From NCBI GenBank assembly GCA_024710965.1, contig JANJTU010000131.1, forward strand, positions 1-34,745: a stretch of 34,745 bases of DNA, written 5' to 3'. The position numbers and the translations under genes were made by a program. The notes beneath the pieces are model-generated. The model worked only from the letters and a program-made list of their open reading frames with translations, ran no database searches and had not been told where the DNA came from. This stretch comes from Thauera sp. Its GTDB lineage: Bacteria; Pseudomonadota; Gammaproteobacteria; Burkholderiales; Rhodocyclaceae. Shown piece by piece: positions 1 to 8,876 of this stretch. The first letter of the stretch is position 1. Each line of letters starts with the position of its first letter.

Positions 1-1
1 G

Positions 2-706
2 ATGGCCGCCGGCGTCGCCCACGAGCTGAACCAGCCGCTCGCTGCGCTGCGCAGCTTCGCCGGCAACAGCCTCACCTTTCTCGATCGCGGCCGGCTCGAG
101 CCGCTGCGCGACAACCTGAACCAGATCATCGGCCTGATCGAACGCATGGCCCGCCTGACCTCGCAGCTGAAGGTGTTTGCCTCGCGCCAGCAGAAGGGCA
201 ACGGTGGGCCCGTCGACGCCGCGCGGTCGTCGGCGGCGCAGGCGATGCAGGTGGTGGCGGGCTGGTTCCGCGAACGCCTGCAGGCGGCCGGCGTGGCGCT
301 GCGCATCGAGCCGGGCGACGAGGCGCTGCCGCTGCAGTTGCAGGCGCTCGAGCAGGTGCTCTCCAACCTCGTCGGCAATGCGCTCGACGCGCTCGGCGGG
401 CGGGCGGACGGTTGCATCGTGCTGCGTGCCGGCCGGGATGAAGGCGAAGGCGGCCGCCTGTGGCTCGAGGTGGCCGATAATGGGCCGGGCATCCCGCCCG
501 AGCTGCGCGAGCGCATCACCCAGCCCTTCTTTTCCACCAAGCCGCTTGGCCAGGGGCTCGGGCTGGGGCTGTCGATCGTCAGCGACCTGATCGAGGGCGC
601 GGGCGGGCGGCTCGAGATTGCGCCGCGCGCGGGCGGCGGCACGGTCATGCGGGCGAGCTGGCCGCTGGCAGCGAACGGCGACGTGGAGTCGGGGAGGGCT
701 GCATGA
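2..706 (+). CDS. dctB: C4-dicarboxylate sensor histidine kinase, C-terminal part (DctB-type)
   Basis: This is the C-terminal 234 residues of a membrane sensor kinase; the gene continues left of the window, so the ATG at 2 is internal. The H-box is seen as AHELNQPLAALRSF near residue 6 (phospho-accepting His, with the NQPL typical of DctB-like kinases). The ATPase follows: N-box VLSNLVGNALDAL, G1 box VADNGPGIP and G2 box TKPLGQGLGLGLSIV. In the family the kinase phosphorylates DctD in response to C4-dicarboxylates. The next gene encodes a DctD-like sigma-54 activator, which supports the pairing. The sensing domain is not visible, so the ligand is inferred. The stop TGA (704-706) overlaps an ATG in ATGA form. 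Confidence 0.88.
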   Translation: MAAGVAHELNQPLAALRSFAGNSLTFLDRGRLEPLRDNLNQIIGLIERMARLTSQLKVFASRQQKGNGGPVDAARSSAAQAMQVVAGWFRERLQAAGVALRIEPGDEALPLQLQALEQVLSNLVGNALDALGGRADGCIVLRAGRDEGEGGRLWLEVADNGPGIPPELRERITQPFFSTKPLGQGLGLGLSIVSDLIEGAGGRLEIAPRAGGGTVMRASWPLAANGDVESGRAA

Positions 707-757
707 GTGCCGCCGCCTGGCCGCCCGCAGCGGGTGCTCATCCGCTCGGCGGGAGTT

Positions 758-780
758 TGTCGCGCAGCGACAGGAGGGGG
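758..780 (+). promoter_or_regulatory. Short hairpin directly in front of the dctD ribosome binding site
   Basis: TGTCGC (758-763) and GCGACA (767-772) form a perfect 6-bp stem with a GCA loop. The last base of the stem touches the purine-rich Shine-Dalgarno GGAGGGGG (773-780) that serves the GTG start at 786. The hairpin could tune access to that site; this is inference only. Confidence 0.4.
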
Positions 781-785
781 ATTCA

Positions 786-2144
<1,359 letters not shown>

Positions 2145-2213
2145 GGCGGGTGCGGCAGCCTCGCGGGTTGCAGCCGGGCCGAGCGCGGACCGACGCGGCT
2201 TCGGTCTTGTTGT

Positions 2214-2228
2214 TGCGACTGGTTCGCA
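2214..2228 (+). promoter_or_regulatory. Candidate Fur-type operator upstream of the siderophore receptor
   Basis: TGCGA-CTGGT-TCGCA is a 15-bp palindrome with intact outer arms. It has the size and T-G...C-A outline of a 7-1-7 Fur site, and TGCGA/TCGCA half-sites occur in known Fur boxes. It sits 93 bp upstream of a TonB receptor start, next to a possible -10 element TACAAT (2243-2248). The centre does not match the consensus, so this is tentative. Confidence 0.35.
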
Positions 2229-2321
2229 TTTCTACATTGCGATACAATCCGCCGCCTCAGCCAGCCATCGCGCCTTCTCCGGGCGGAAAGCCAGCCAGCA
2301 ATCTTTCCCTCTGGAGCTTCG

Positions 2322-4448
2322 ATGCGTCTTCGCACCCTGTGCGTGGCGGTTGCGGCCGCCTTGCCGGCAGCCGCAATCGCCCAATCCACCCTGCCTGCCG
2401 TCACCGTTACCGCCGACCAGGCCGATAGCGGCGCGGGCTACAACCCGCTGGCCTCGTCGTCGGCAACCAAGGGGGTCGCGCCGTTGCGCGACATCCCGCA
2501 GACGGTCAACGTCGTCGGCCCCGAGCTGATGGCCGACCAGGGCGCGCGCTCGCTCGCCGACGCCCTCGCCAACGTGCCCGGCGTCACGCTCAACATGGGC
2601 GACGGCCAGCGCGACCAGTTCGCGATCCGCGGCTTCACCGCGATCGGCGACGTCTTTCTCGACGGCGTGCGCGACGATGCGCTGTACTTCCGCGACCTGT
2701 CGAACACCGAGCGCATCGAGGTCATCAAGGGCCCGGCGGCGGTGCTGTACGGGCGCGGCTCCTCGGGCGGCATCATCAACCGGGTCAGCAAGCTGCCGAC
2801 GACGCGGACGATCCGCGAGATCGCCCTGCAGCTCGACACCGAAGGCGAGAAGCGCGCCAGCTTCGACCTCGGCGGCGCACTTGGCGAGGCGGGGCACAGT
2901 TTCCGCCTCACCGGTGCGGTGGAGGACTCGAGCGGCTTTCGCGACGAGTCCTTCCTGAAGCGCGAGGCGATCGCGCCCTCGCTCGACCTCGCGCTGGGCG
3001 ACGACACACGCCTGTTGCTGCAGCTGTCGCACAACCGCGACCGCCGCCCGACCGACTTCGGCATCCCGGACAACAACGGCCGCCCGCTCGACGTCGATCA
3101 CGCCACCTACTACGGCTCGGGCGACGCCGAGCGCGACGACCAGACGACGAGCACGATGGACACCGCGACGGCGACCCTGTCGCACCGCATCAATGCCGAC
3201 TGGTCGCTGCGCAACGTGCTGCGCTACTACGATTTCCGCCTCGACCGCAACAACACCCTGTACCGCTCGAACAGCCCCTACACGCTGGTCGATGGCGAGC
3301 TGCGCATGCAGCGCACCCACGGCCATGTGGTGCGCGATGAGCAGGGCTGGTTCAACCAGTTCGAGCTGACGCAGCAGTTCGGCCTCGGCGCCAGCCGCCA
3401 CGCGCTGCTCTACGGCGTCGAGGTCGGCAGCCAGGACAAGGCGCTCGACATCGACAACTGGATCGGCATCGACACGGTGCCGCTCTTCAACCCCGGCGGC
3501 GCGATCCCGCCCTATGCCGGGCTTGCGCCGAACTCGCGCACCATCGACAACGTCACCACGCAGGACAGCGCCGCCTTCTACCTGCAGGACCAGATCGCCT
3601 TTGGTGCGCAGTGGAAGGCGCTCGTGGGCGCCCGCTACGACGTCTACCGCCAGCAGACGCGCGAGCCGGGCAAGGCGGAACTCGAGCGCACCGACCGCGA
3701 GTGGAGCCCGCGCGCCGGCCTGGTGTGGCAGCCGGATGCGGTGCAGTCCTACTATGCCTCGGTGTCGCGCTCCTTCCAGCCGTCGGCCGAGCAGTTCCAG
3801 CTCAGCGCCGCGAACGTCGACAACGAGCCGGAGATCTCGACCAACTACGAGATCGGTGCGAAGTGGGACTTTCTCGGCGGCGTGCTGTCGGCCGGCGCGT
3901 CGATCTTCCGCCTCGTGCGCAGCGACATGAAGATCACCGAACCGGTGTCGCGCCAGACGATCAACGCCGGCGAGCAGCGCACCGACGGCCTGGAGCTGTC
4001 CGTCACCGGGCGCCCGGCGCGCGGCTGGCAGATTCACGCCGGCTACGCCTTCCTCGACTCCGAGATCGTCGACTCGACCGCCAGCGGCGTCGCCAACTTC
4101 GGCACCACGCAGCTGAGGGCGCCGTTCGAAGGCAAGGAGGCGGCGCTGACGCCGCGCCACAGCGCGTCGCTGTGGCTGACGCGCGAGCTCGGCCGGGGCT
4201 GGAGCCTGGGCGGCGGCATGCGGGCGCAATCGTCACAGTACGCCGCGCCCGACAATCTCGTGCGCCTGCCGGGCTTTGCCGTGCTCGATGCGGCGCTGCT
4301 CTACCGCAGCCGCGAGTACGACCTGAGCTTCAACCTCAGGAATGCGCTCGACCGCGAGTATTGGGCGAGCGCGCACGGCAGCGTCAACGGCCTGAACCAG
4401 CCCGGCGCACCGCGCACGCTGCAGGTGACCGCGGCCTATCGCTTCTAG
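2322..4448 (+). CDS. TonB-dependent siderophore receptor
   Basis: This 708-residue outer-membrane receptor imports ferric siderophores using TonB-ExbBD energy. A Sec signal peptide (1-21, cleavage after AAIAQ) is followed by a TonB-box-like segment LPAVTVTA. The plug domain is about 45-155 (DIPQTVNVVG, ADALANVPGV, FAIRGFT, ERIEVIKGPAAVLYGRGSSGGIINRVSK), and the rest is a 22-strand-type barrel ending in the aromatic AYRF needed for outer-membrane assembly. The plug is typical of the siderophore subgroup (FhuA/Fiu-like); the ligand cannot be named. A Shine-Dalgarno-like TGGAG lies 8-12 bases before the ATG. No siderophore synthesis genes are nearby, so it may use a foreign siderophore. Confidence 0.92.
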   Translation: MRLRTLCVAVAAALPAAAIAQSTLPAVTVTADQADSGAGYNPLASSSATKGVAPLRDIPQTVNVVGPELMADQGARSLADALANVPGVTLNMGDGQRDQFAIRGFTAIGDVFLDGVRDDALYFRDLSNTERIEVIKGPAAVLYGRGSSGGIINRVSKLPTTRTIREIALQLDTEGEKRASFDLGGALGEAGHSFRLTGAVEDSSGFRDESFLKREAIAPSLDLALGDDTRLLLQLSHNRDRRPTDFGIPDNNGRPLDVDHATYYGSGDAERDDQTTSTMDTATATLSHRINADWSLRNVLRYYDFRLDRNNTLYRSNSPYTLVDGELRMQRTHGHVVRDEQGWFNQFELTQQFGLGASRHALLYGVEVGSQDKALDIDNWIGIDTVPLFNPGGAIPPYAGLAPNSRTIDNVTTQDSAAFYLQDQIAFGAQWKALVGARYDVYRQQTREPGKAELERTDREWSPRAGLVWQPDAVQSYYASVSRSFQPSAEQFQLSAANVDNEPEISTNYEIGAKWDFLGGVLSAGASIFRLVRSDMKITEPVSRQTINAGEQRTDGLELSVTGRPARGWQIHAGYAFLDSEIVDSTASGVANFGTTQLRAPFEGKEAALTPRHSASLWLTRELGRGWSLGGGMRAQSSQYAAPDNLVRLPGFAVLDAALLYRSREYDLSFNLRNALDREYWASAHGSVNGLNQPGAPRTLQVTAAYRF

Positions 4449-4469
4449 CCTTCCGGTCTCGAGCTGCAC

Positions 4470-4492
4470 GCCGCCGAGCGCGTGTCGGCGGC
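4470..4492 (+). terminator. GC-rich hairpin after the receptor gene
   Basis: GCCGCCGA (4470-4477) and TCGGCGGC (4485-4492) form a perfect 8-bp stem with a 7-base loop, 22 bases after the receptor stop. There is no T-run, so it may be a weak or Rho-assisted terminator or a 3'-end stabilising hairpin. Confidence 0.4.
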
Positions 4493-4576
4493 CCCGTTGC
4501 GCCGGGCGTCGGGTCTCCGGCCGCGGCGCCGCGGCGCATCGTGACGACGGCGCGTCATGGACACGCGGCGGTGCTT

Positions 4577-4655
4577 CGGGGTACCCTGCGCGCCAGCTCA
4601 CATGTCAACCCGGTATCCCCCGTTTGCAGAGGCCAGAGTTCGCTCTGGCCTTTTT
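4577..4655 (+). ncRNA. Possible small RNA: two hairpins ending in an intrinsic terminator
   Basis: A stem CGGGG+TACC (4577-4585) pairs with GGTA+CCCCG (4612-4622, two-base bulge). It is followed by the terminator hairpin GGCCAGAG-TTCG-CTCTGGCC and TTTTT. The 405-bp interval between the receptor gene and ycaO holds no convincing gene, so this may be a short independent RNA. No good promoter was found, so it could equally be the 3' untranslated end of the receptor transcript. Confidence 0.28.
4631..4655 (+). terminator. Strong Rho-independent terminator
   Basis: GGCCAGAG (4631-4638), UUCG tetraloop (4639-4642), CTCTGGCC (4643-4650) and five T (4651-4655). It is a perfect 8-bp stem with the most stable tetraloop class and a U-tract. 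It is the best intrinsic terminator in the left half of the window and insulates ycaO from the receptor gene. Confidence 0.9.
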
Positions 4656-4853
4656 CATGCCCGCCCCGAATTCCAGTCACGACCCGGGCTCAAGCGCTTC
4701 GTGCGAAAGGACGCGCCGCGCAGGGGGGCGCCACGGCCGTTCCGATCGGGTCCCGGCGTGACCGCTGGCGGCGGTCGATGGGCTGCTTCTCCTCATTGCG
4801 GCCGGGTGCTGCGACCGTTTGTCTCCTTCACGCCACATCAGCGGGATCTACCC

Positions 4854-6581
4854 ATGAACATGGAATGCTTCATTGCGGGCAAGGACGCCTCGCTCGAATC
4901 CTCGATCAGCACCATGCAGTCCAGGCTGGAAGCGCTCGGCTTTCACGTCGAGGAGCGGTCGTGGCTCAACCCGGTCGACGGCATCTGGTCGGTGCATGTG
5001 CGCGACCGCGAATGCCCGTTGATGTTCACCAACGGCAAGGGCGCCTCGAAGCTGGCGGCACGCGCCAGCGCGCTGGGTGAGTATTTCGAGCGCCTGTCGT
5101 GCAACTACTTCTGGAACCATTACTACCTCGGCGCGCAGTACGCCGAAGGGGCGGCCGGGCGCAGCTTCGTGCATTACCCGCAGGAGCGCTGGTTCCAGCC
5201 CGGCGCGGACGGGGCGTGGCCGGAAGGGCTGCTGAGCCGCGAGCTGCAGCAGTTCTACAATCCGAAGGGCGCCATCCATGCCGACGCCCTCATCGATTTC
5301 AACTCCGGCAATGCCGAGCGCGGCATCTGCGCGATCCCCTACGTCCGCCTGCGCGACGAGGCCGTCGTGCATTTTCCGGTCAACATCGTCGGCAACCTCT
5401 ACGTCAGCAACGGCATGTCTGCCGGCAACACGCCGGCCGAAGCGCGGGCGCAGGCGCTGTCGGAGATCCTCGAGCGCCACGTCAAGTTCCGCGTGATCGC
5501 CGAGGGCCTGTGTCTGCCGGATGTGCCGGAAGCGGTCATCGCCCGCTTTCCGCGCATCGCGGCGGGTATCGCCGGGCTGCGCGCCGCGGGTTTCGGCATC
5601 TTTGTCAAAGACGCTTCGCTCGGCGGGCAGTATCCGGTGATGAACGTGACCCTGCTGCATCCGCAGGACCAAGGCTGCTTCGCGAGCTTCGGCGCACACC
5701 CGCGCTTGGAGATCGCGCTCGAGCGGGCGCTCACCGAGCTGCTGCAGGGGCGGGCGCTGGACGCACTCGAGGGCTTTCCCGAGCCCGGTTTCGACCTGGA
5801 CGAGGTTGCCAGTGCGCCGAACCTCGAGATCCACTTCGTCGACTCGAGCGGCATCATCAGCTGGAATTTCCTTGGCGTACAGCCGGACTTCGCCTTCCAC
5901 GACTGGAACTTCAGCACGACGACGGCCGAGGACTACGCCTGGCTGGTCGAGCGTATCCATGCCGCGGGCCACGACATCTACGTGGCCGACTTCACCCACC
6001 TGGGCGTCTACGCCTGCCGCATCCTGGTGCCGGGCATGTCGGAGATCTACCCGATCGACGAGCTGGAGTTCGAGAACAACAGCGTCGCCAATGACATCCG
6101 CGAGGCGATCCTGCATCTGGCCGATCTCGATGACGACGAGTGCGGCGACCTGCTCGAGACCTTGAACGACAGCGGCGTGGCCGACGAGCGGCTGGTCGCG
6201 GCGCTAATCGGGCTGGCGCCGGGCGACGACCTGTTCTGGCAGGACCTGCGCGTGGGCGAACTGAAGACCCTGCTGGCGCTGGCGGCGGGTGACGACGAGG
6301 CGATCGCGGAGGGCTGCGAATGGGTGCGCCACTTCGAACAGATCAGCGCGGACCGCCGCCGCGTGTACCGCTGCATCGAATGCCTGATGAAGCTCGACTA
6401 CGAAGGTGGCTTCCATGCGGCGCTGGAAGGCCTTTTCGGGGCCGTGACGCTACGCCAGGCCAGTGCCTTGCTCGAGGGCGAACTGCGCTTCTTCGGCCAG
6501 CCCTCGCCCGGCCTGCACCTCGCCGGTTGCGACATGCACCAGCGCCTGCTCGCCGCCTACGGCAAGTTGCACCCGAACTGA
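4854..6581 (+). CDS. ycaO: YcaO, accessory factor for ribosomal protein S12 methylthiolation
   Basis: The 575-residue product closely follows E. coli YcaO (586 residues) along its length, starting with an N-terminal MNMECFIAGKDASLESSIS and SWLNPVDGIWSVHVRDRECPLMFTNGKG. The ATP-binding YcaO core shows GEYFERLSCNYFW and EARAQALSEILERHVKFRVI, and the helical C-terminal part is about 420-575. In E. coli this protein supports RimO-dependent beta-methylthiolation of S12 Asp88/89. It lacks the C-terminal PxPxP tail of peptide cyclodehydratases, and no precursor peptide or E1-like partner lies nearby, so a RiPP role is unlikely. The ATG at 4854 is used; a second ATG at 4860 is equally possible and neither has a good Shine-Dalgarno. 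The frame stays open upstream to 4557 but without family similarity. rimO is not in the window. Confidence 0.9.
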   Translation: MNMECFIAGKDASLESSISTMQSRLEALGFHVEERSWLNPVDGIWSVHVRDRECPLMFTNGKGASKLAARASALGEYFERLSCNYFWNHYYLGAQYAEGAAGRSFVHYPQERWFQPGADGAWPEGLLSRELQQFYNPKGAIHADALIDFNSGNAERGICAIPYVRLRDEAVVHFPVNIVGNLYVSNGMSAGNTPAEARAQALSEILERHVKFRVIAEGLCLPDVPEAVIARFPRIAAGIAGLRAAGFGIFVKDASLGGQYPVMNVTLLHPQDQGCFASFGAHPRLEIALERALTELLQGRALDALEGFPEPGFDLDEVASAPNLEIHFVDSSGIISWNFLGVQPDFAFHDWNFSTTTAEDYAWLVERIHAAGHDIYVADFTHLGVYACRILVPGMSEIYPIDELEFENNSVANDIREAILHLADLDDDECGDLLETLNDSGVADERLVAALIGLAPGDDLFWQDLRVGELKTLLALAAGDDEAIAEGCEWVRHFEQISADRRRVYRCIECLMKLDYEGGFHAALEGLFGAVTLRQASALLEGELRFFGQPSPGLHLAGCDMHQRLLAAYGKLHPN

Positions 6582-6602
6582 GCTGCCGCGCCGCATGCGG
6601 GC

Positions 6603-6635
6603 GGCGGGCCTGCCGGGCGCTGCCCGCCTGGCAGG
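6603..6635 (+). terminator. Alternative hairpins downstream of ycaO
   Basis: GGCGGGC (6603-6609) can pair with GCCCGCC (6622-6628), or CCTGCC (6609-6614) with GGCAGG (6630-6635); the two stems are mutually exclusive. There is no T-run. It lies 21 bases after the ycaO stop and is probably its 3' end structure. Confidence 0.4.
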
Positions 6636-6736
6636 CTCCCGCGCGGCGGCCGTACTTTCGTCCGTGACCGATGGACTGGTACCCGGTGTGCCGGTCGGGG
6701 CGCGCAGACGATCGAGAGGGGGAGGCGTGAACGTGA

Positions 6737-6760
6737 CGGTGGGGACCGAAGTCCCCACCG
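6737..6760 (-). terminator. 10-bp hairpin at the distal end of ssrA
   Basis: On the minus strand CGGTGGGGAC-TTCG-GTCCCCACCG is a perfect 10-bp stem with a UUCG tetraloop, about 40 bases beyond the tag stop codon. It is either the last helix of the tmRNA coding piece or its transcription terminator; no T-run follows. Confidence 0.6.
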
Positions 6761-6802
6761 GCTGTCTTGGGTTACAAGGCTTCAGCGGCCCCGGCGCTGA
6801 CC

Positions 6803-6835
6803 TTAGGCGGCCAGTGCGAAACGCTCATCGTTGGC
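6803..6835 (-). other. tmRNA proteolysis-tag reading frame (ANDERFALAA)
   Basis: The codons GCC AAC GAT GAG CGT TTC GCA CTG GCC GCC TAA read, on the minus strand, as resume codon Ala followed by NDERFALAA. They match the E. coli tag ANDENYALAA except for two central residues (RF for NY). The C-terminal ALAA is the ClpXP/ClpAP degron. Confidence 0.92.
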
Positions 6836-7015
6836 GTTTATGGATTTGCGCGGATTACGTCCGTCGCCTCTCGGGTTGCCTGCTCACCTTTGTCCGCCCT
6901 GTCGAAGCCAGGTCACCCCCACCTAAACACATCCCGATGCGCTTAGGTGGAGGTGAGGGGAATCGAACCCCTGTCCAGAACGCCGCCAGATTGCCGGGAT
7001 TACAACCATGCCGCA

Positions 7016-7044
7016 ATGATGAGGGCTGAGGGCTGCCGTTGCAA
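7016..7044 (-). promoter_or_regulatory. Candidate sigma-70 promoter of ssrA
   Basis: On the minus strand the -35 is TTGCAA (7039-7044) and the -10 is CATCAT (7016-7021), separated by exactly 17 bp; each matches consensus at 4 of 6. Transcription would start near 7009, just before the acceptor piece. Confidence 0.5.
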
Positions 7045-7131
7045 GGGCTGGCGTGCGCAAAAGCGGGAGCGATTTTGTAAGGGCCTATGTGCGCGCCAGG
7101 CGGGGGGAGGTACGCTCCAGGCATGTGCACG

Positions 7132-7171
7132 GCCCGGCCGTCGGGCTGCCGCATGCGCCCGACGGCCGGGC
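7132..7171 (-). terminator. 15-bp perfect stem between def and ssrA
   Basis: GCCCGGCCGTCGGGC (7132-7146) and its exact reverse complement (7157-7171) are separated by a 10-base loop. It lies 19 bases after the def stop on the minus strand. No T-run is present, but the stem is strong enough to end or protect the def transcript and separates it from the ssrA promoter. Confidence 0.55.
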
Positions 7172-7190
7172 TTGTGACGGCGGGGGCCGG

Positions 7191-7724
7191 TCAGGCCGCC
7201 TTCGTTGCGAGTTCTGGAAACAGCACGTCGGTGAAGCCGAAGCGGCTGAAGTCACGCACCCGCATCGGGTAGAGCGTGCCGACGAGGTGGTCGCACTCGT
7301 GCTGCACGACGCGCGCGTGAAAGCCGTTGACGCTGCGGTCGATGGCTCGGCCCTGCGGGTCGAAGCCCTGGTAGCGGATGCGGCGATGGCGCGGCACCAT
7401 GCCGCGCAGGCCGGGGACCGAGAGGCAGCCCTCCCATCCGTCCTCGAGCTCGTCGCCGATGGGAGTGATGACCGGGTTCAGCAGGATCGTGGTCGGTACG
7501 GGCGGCGCGTCCGGGTAGCGCTCGCTGCGGTCGAAGCCGAAGATCACCACCTGCAGGCCGACGCCGATCTGGGGCGCGGCGATGCCGACGCCGCCGGCCG
7601 CAACCATGGTGTCGAACAGGTCGGCGATCAGTTCGGCCAGTGCCGGCGTGCCGAACTCCGTGACGGGGGCGGCGTGTTGCAGCAGACGTGGATCACCCAT
7701 GCGCAGCACGGTGCGGACGGTCAT
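7191..7724 (-). CDS. def: Peptide deformylase
   Basis: The 177-residue enzyme removes the formyl group from N-terminal fMet of nascent proteins; it is a cytosolic metalloenzyme. All three signature motifs are present: [10 protein letters not shown] (45-54), EGCLSVPG (98-105, metal-ligand Cys100) and QHECDHLVG (141-149, HExxH with catalytic Glu). The length matches type I deformylases. The reading frame is open upstream, but the ATG at 7724 begins exactly at the family N-terminus ([14 protein letters not shown]), with a possible -10 GATAAT 31 bases before it. The usual neighbour fmt is absent here. It is divergent from the DUF3617 gene. Confidence 0.95.
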   Translation of the reverse strand: MTVRTVLRMGDPRLLQHAAPVTEFGTPALAELIADLFDTMVAAGGVGIAAPQIGVGLQVVIFGFDRSERYPDAPPVPTTILLNPVITPIGDELEDGWEGCLSVPGLRGMVPRHRRIRYQGFDPQGRAIDRSVNGFHARVVQHECDHLVGTLYPMRVRDFSRFGFTDVLFPELATKAA

Positions 7725-7754
7725 GACGGAAGGCTCGTGCAGGAAGATGGGTCG

Positions 7755-7760
7755 ATTATC
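7755..7760 (-). promoter_or_regulatory. Candidate -10 element for def
   Basis: GATAAT on the minus strand matches TATAAT at 5 of 6 and predicts a start about 24 bases before the def ATG. No good -35 hexamer is seen at 17 bp. Confidence 0.4.
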
Positions 7761-7841
7761 GCTCAGCTGGCGCGCGGTTTTCGCCTGGCAGCGCAGCATG
7801 GCAAGATGTGCCCCTCTGAGAACCCGTAACGAGGCTTGGTC

Positions 7842-8369
7842 ATGAGATTTGCCCGATCGCTGAGTCTGGGGATGGCGTTGCTGTCGGTGTCCGCCGCCGG
7901 GCACGCAGCCGATATCCGCCCCGGGCTGTGGGAGTTTCGCTCGACGCAGCTGCGCATCGCCGGCCTGCCCGATATGTCGTCGCAGATGGCGCAGATGCAG
8001 CACCACCTGAAGAACCTGCCGCCCGACACCCGCCGCCTGATCGAGCAGGAGATGGCCGGGCGTGGTGTGCGCCTGGGCAGCGACGGCACGGTGCGCAGTT
8101 GCATCACGCCCGAGCAGGCGCGGCAGGACAACATCTACTCCGGCAAGGTCGAGGGCAACTGCACGCTGGGCGACGTCGTCAAGTCCGGCAACACGGTGAC
8201 GGGGCGCTTGAGCTGCACCGAGCCGCAAGCGAGTGGCGACTTCGCGGCACGGCTCGACGGTCCCGAGCACTTCACTACGCGCATCAACCTGAAGTCGGCG
8301 CGCGGCGACATGCAGATGGAAACCGATGCACGGTGGATTGCGGCGCAATGCGACGGCGCGCAGGGCTGA
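7842..8369 (+). CDS. DUF3617 family periplasmic protein
   Basis: The 175-residue protein has a clear Sec signal peptide (1-23, cleavage after GHAA or similar). The mature part starts with [11 protein letters not shown], the PGLWE motif that defines DUF3617. It has a Cys near [11 protein letters not shown] and further Cys at [14 protein letters not shown] and IAAQCDG, allowing two disulfides. The function of the family is unknown. The ATG at 7842 is preceded by GAGG (7831-7834) at good spacing. It is read away from def and converges on the small gene at 8431-8700. Confidence 0.8.
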   Translation: MRFARSLSLGMALLSVSAAGHAADIRPGLWEFRSTQLRIAGLPDMSSQMAQMQHHLKNLPPDTRRLIEQEMAGRGVRLGSDGTVRSCITPEQARQDNIYSGKVEGNCTLGDVVKSGNTVTGRLSCTEPQASGDFAARLDGPEHFTTRINLKSARGDMQMETDARWIAAQCDGAQG

Positions 8370-8430
8370 ACTCGCGGGCCGAGGGCGCCGTCGCGCCGGA
8401 TTCGTGCGCGCCGGGTGCAGGCGGGGCCGC

Positions 8431-8700
8431 TCAGGCGTGCGAGGCGGTGCCGAACACGCGCAGGAGGTCCTGGAAGGCCTTCGCCTGCGCCTGCGGATCA
8501 TAGTGCGAGAAGAGCTTCATCTGCTGGGCGCGCAGCGCCTGCGGCAATGCATCGAGGATGGCCTGGCGCTCGTCCAGGATGTCCCGATGCATCTGCTCGC
8601 TCACGAAGGTGAACTGGATCGGGTGGTGGAGACCGTCGTCCTTGAGCAGATGGAAACGCAGCTTGGCCGGCAGCGCATTGTCGGCAGGGTGACTCTTCAT
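8431..8700 (-). CDS. Hypothetical protein, 89 residues
   Basis: I do not recognise a family. The product is a soluble, mostly helical small protein, with [42 protein letters not shown] in two consecutive parts and a His-rich middle; there is no signal peptide or membrane segment. A GAGG four bases before the ATG supports the start at 8700. The codon pattern fits the surrounding genes, and the opposite-strand frames contain no recognisable protein, so it is probably a real gene. It is transcribed toward the DUF3617 gene. Confidence 0.6.
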   Translation of the reverse strand: MKSHPADNALPAKLRFHLLKDDGLHHPIQFTFVSEQMHRDILDERQAILDALPQALRAQQMKLFSHYDPQAQAKAFQDLLRVFGTASHA

Positions 8701-8876
8701 GGGGCCTCGGATCGGGAACAGCGGGTGCGCATGGTAGCGGGAAGATGTAACGCGCGTATTTCAAGAAGGGTCCGGGCTACCCGAACGGAATGCGCTGCGT
8801 CATGCCCCGCGACCGCGGGCGAACTTGTCGCCCATGGCCCCGCGGCACTCCGGCGCGAAGGGCGCCGCCAGGCCTG

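Larger units (their letters stand above)
6737..7010 (-). ncRNA. ssrA: Circularly permuted, two-piece tmRNA
   Basis: On the minus strand the acceptor (3') piece comes first. Its T-arm ACAGGGGTTCGATTCCCCT lies at about 6956-6974, and its acceptor-stem strand CACCTCC is at 6949-6955 with discriminator A at 6948. After a short spacer the coding (5') piece begins at 6920 with GGGGGTGACCTGGCTTCGAC, the conserved tmRNA 5' end. The two strands form a 7-bp acceptor stem containing G3-U70, the alanine identity pair. CAGGGCG of the coding piece pairs with CGTTCTG of the acceptor piece (helix P2). The tag reading frame at 6803-6835 encodes ANDERFALAA and a TAA stop. CCA is not fully encoded (A-CC-T). tmRNA rescues stalled ribosomes with SmpB. 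The outer ends are estimates: the 5' end is placed just after the promoter and the 3' end at a hairpin. Confidence 0.9.

Noticed and set aside
2232-4229. Long minus-strand open frame of 665 codons opposite the siderophore receptor
   Set aside because: It is an antisense shadow caused by high G+C; its translation is Arg/Ala/Val-rich without motifs, while the + strand encodes a clear receptor.
4577-4612. Minus-strand TTGACA at about 4605 as a promoter
   Set aside because: The hexamer at 17 bp is GGTACC, only 2 of 6, and no minus-strand gene follows.
4557-4853. Upstream extension of the ycaO frame
   Set aside because: It crosses a strong intrinsic terminator (4631-4655) and has no similarity to YcaO.
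4854-6581. YcaO as part of a RiPP (azoline/thioamide) cluster
   Set aside because: Sequence follows the E. coli S12-modification type; no precursor peptide, E1-like partner or dehydrogenase is nearby.
6944-7180. tmRNA-like 3' end as an integration scar (attachment site) of a mobile element
   Set aside because: The coding piece, tag and matching acceptor strand are all present next to it in permuted order, and no integrase or element border is visible.
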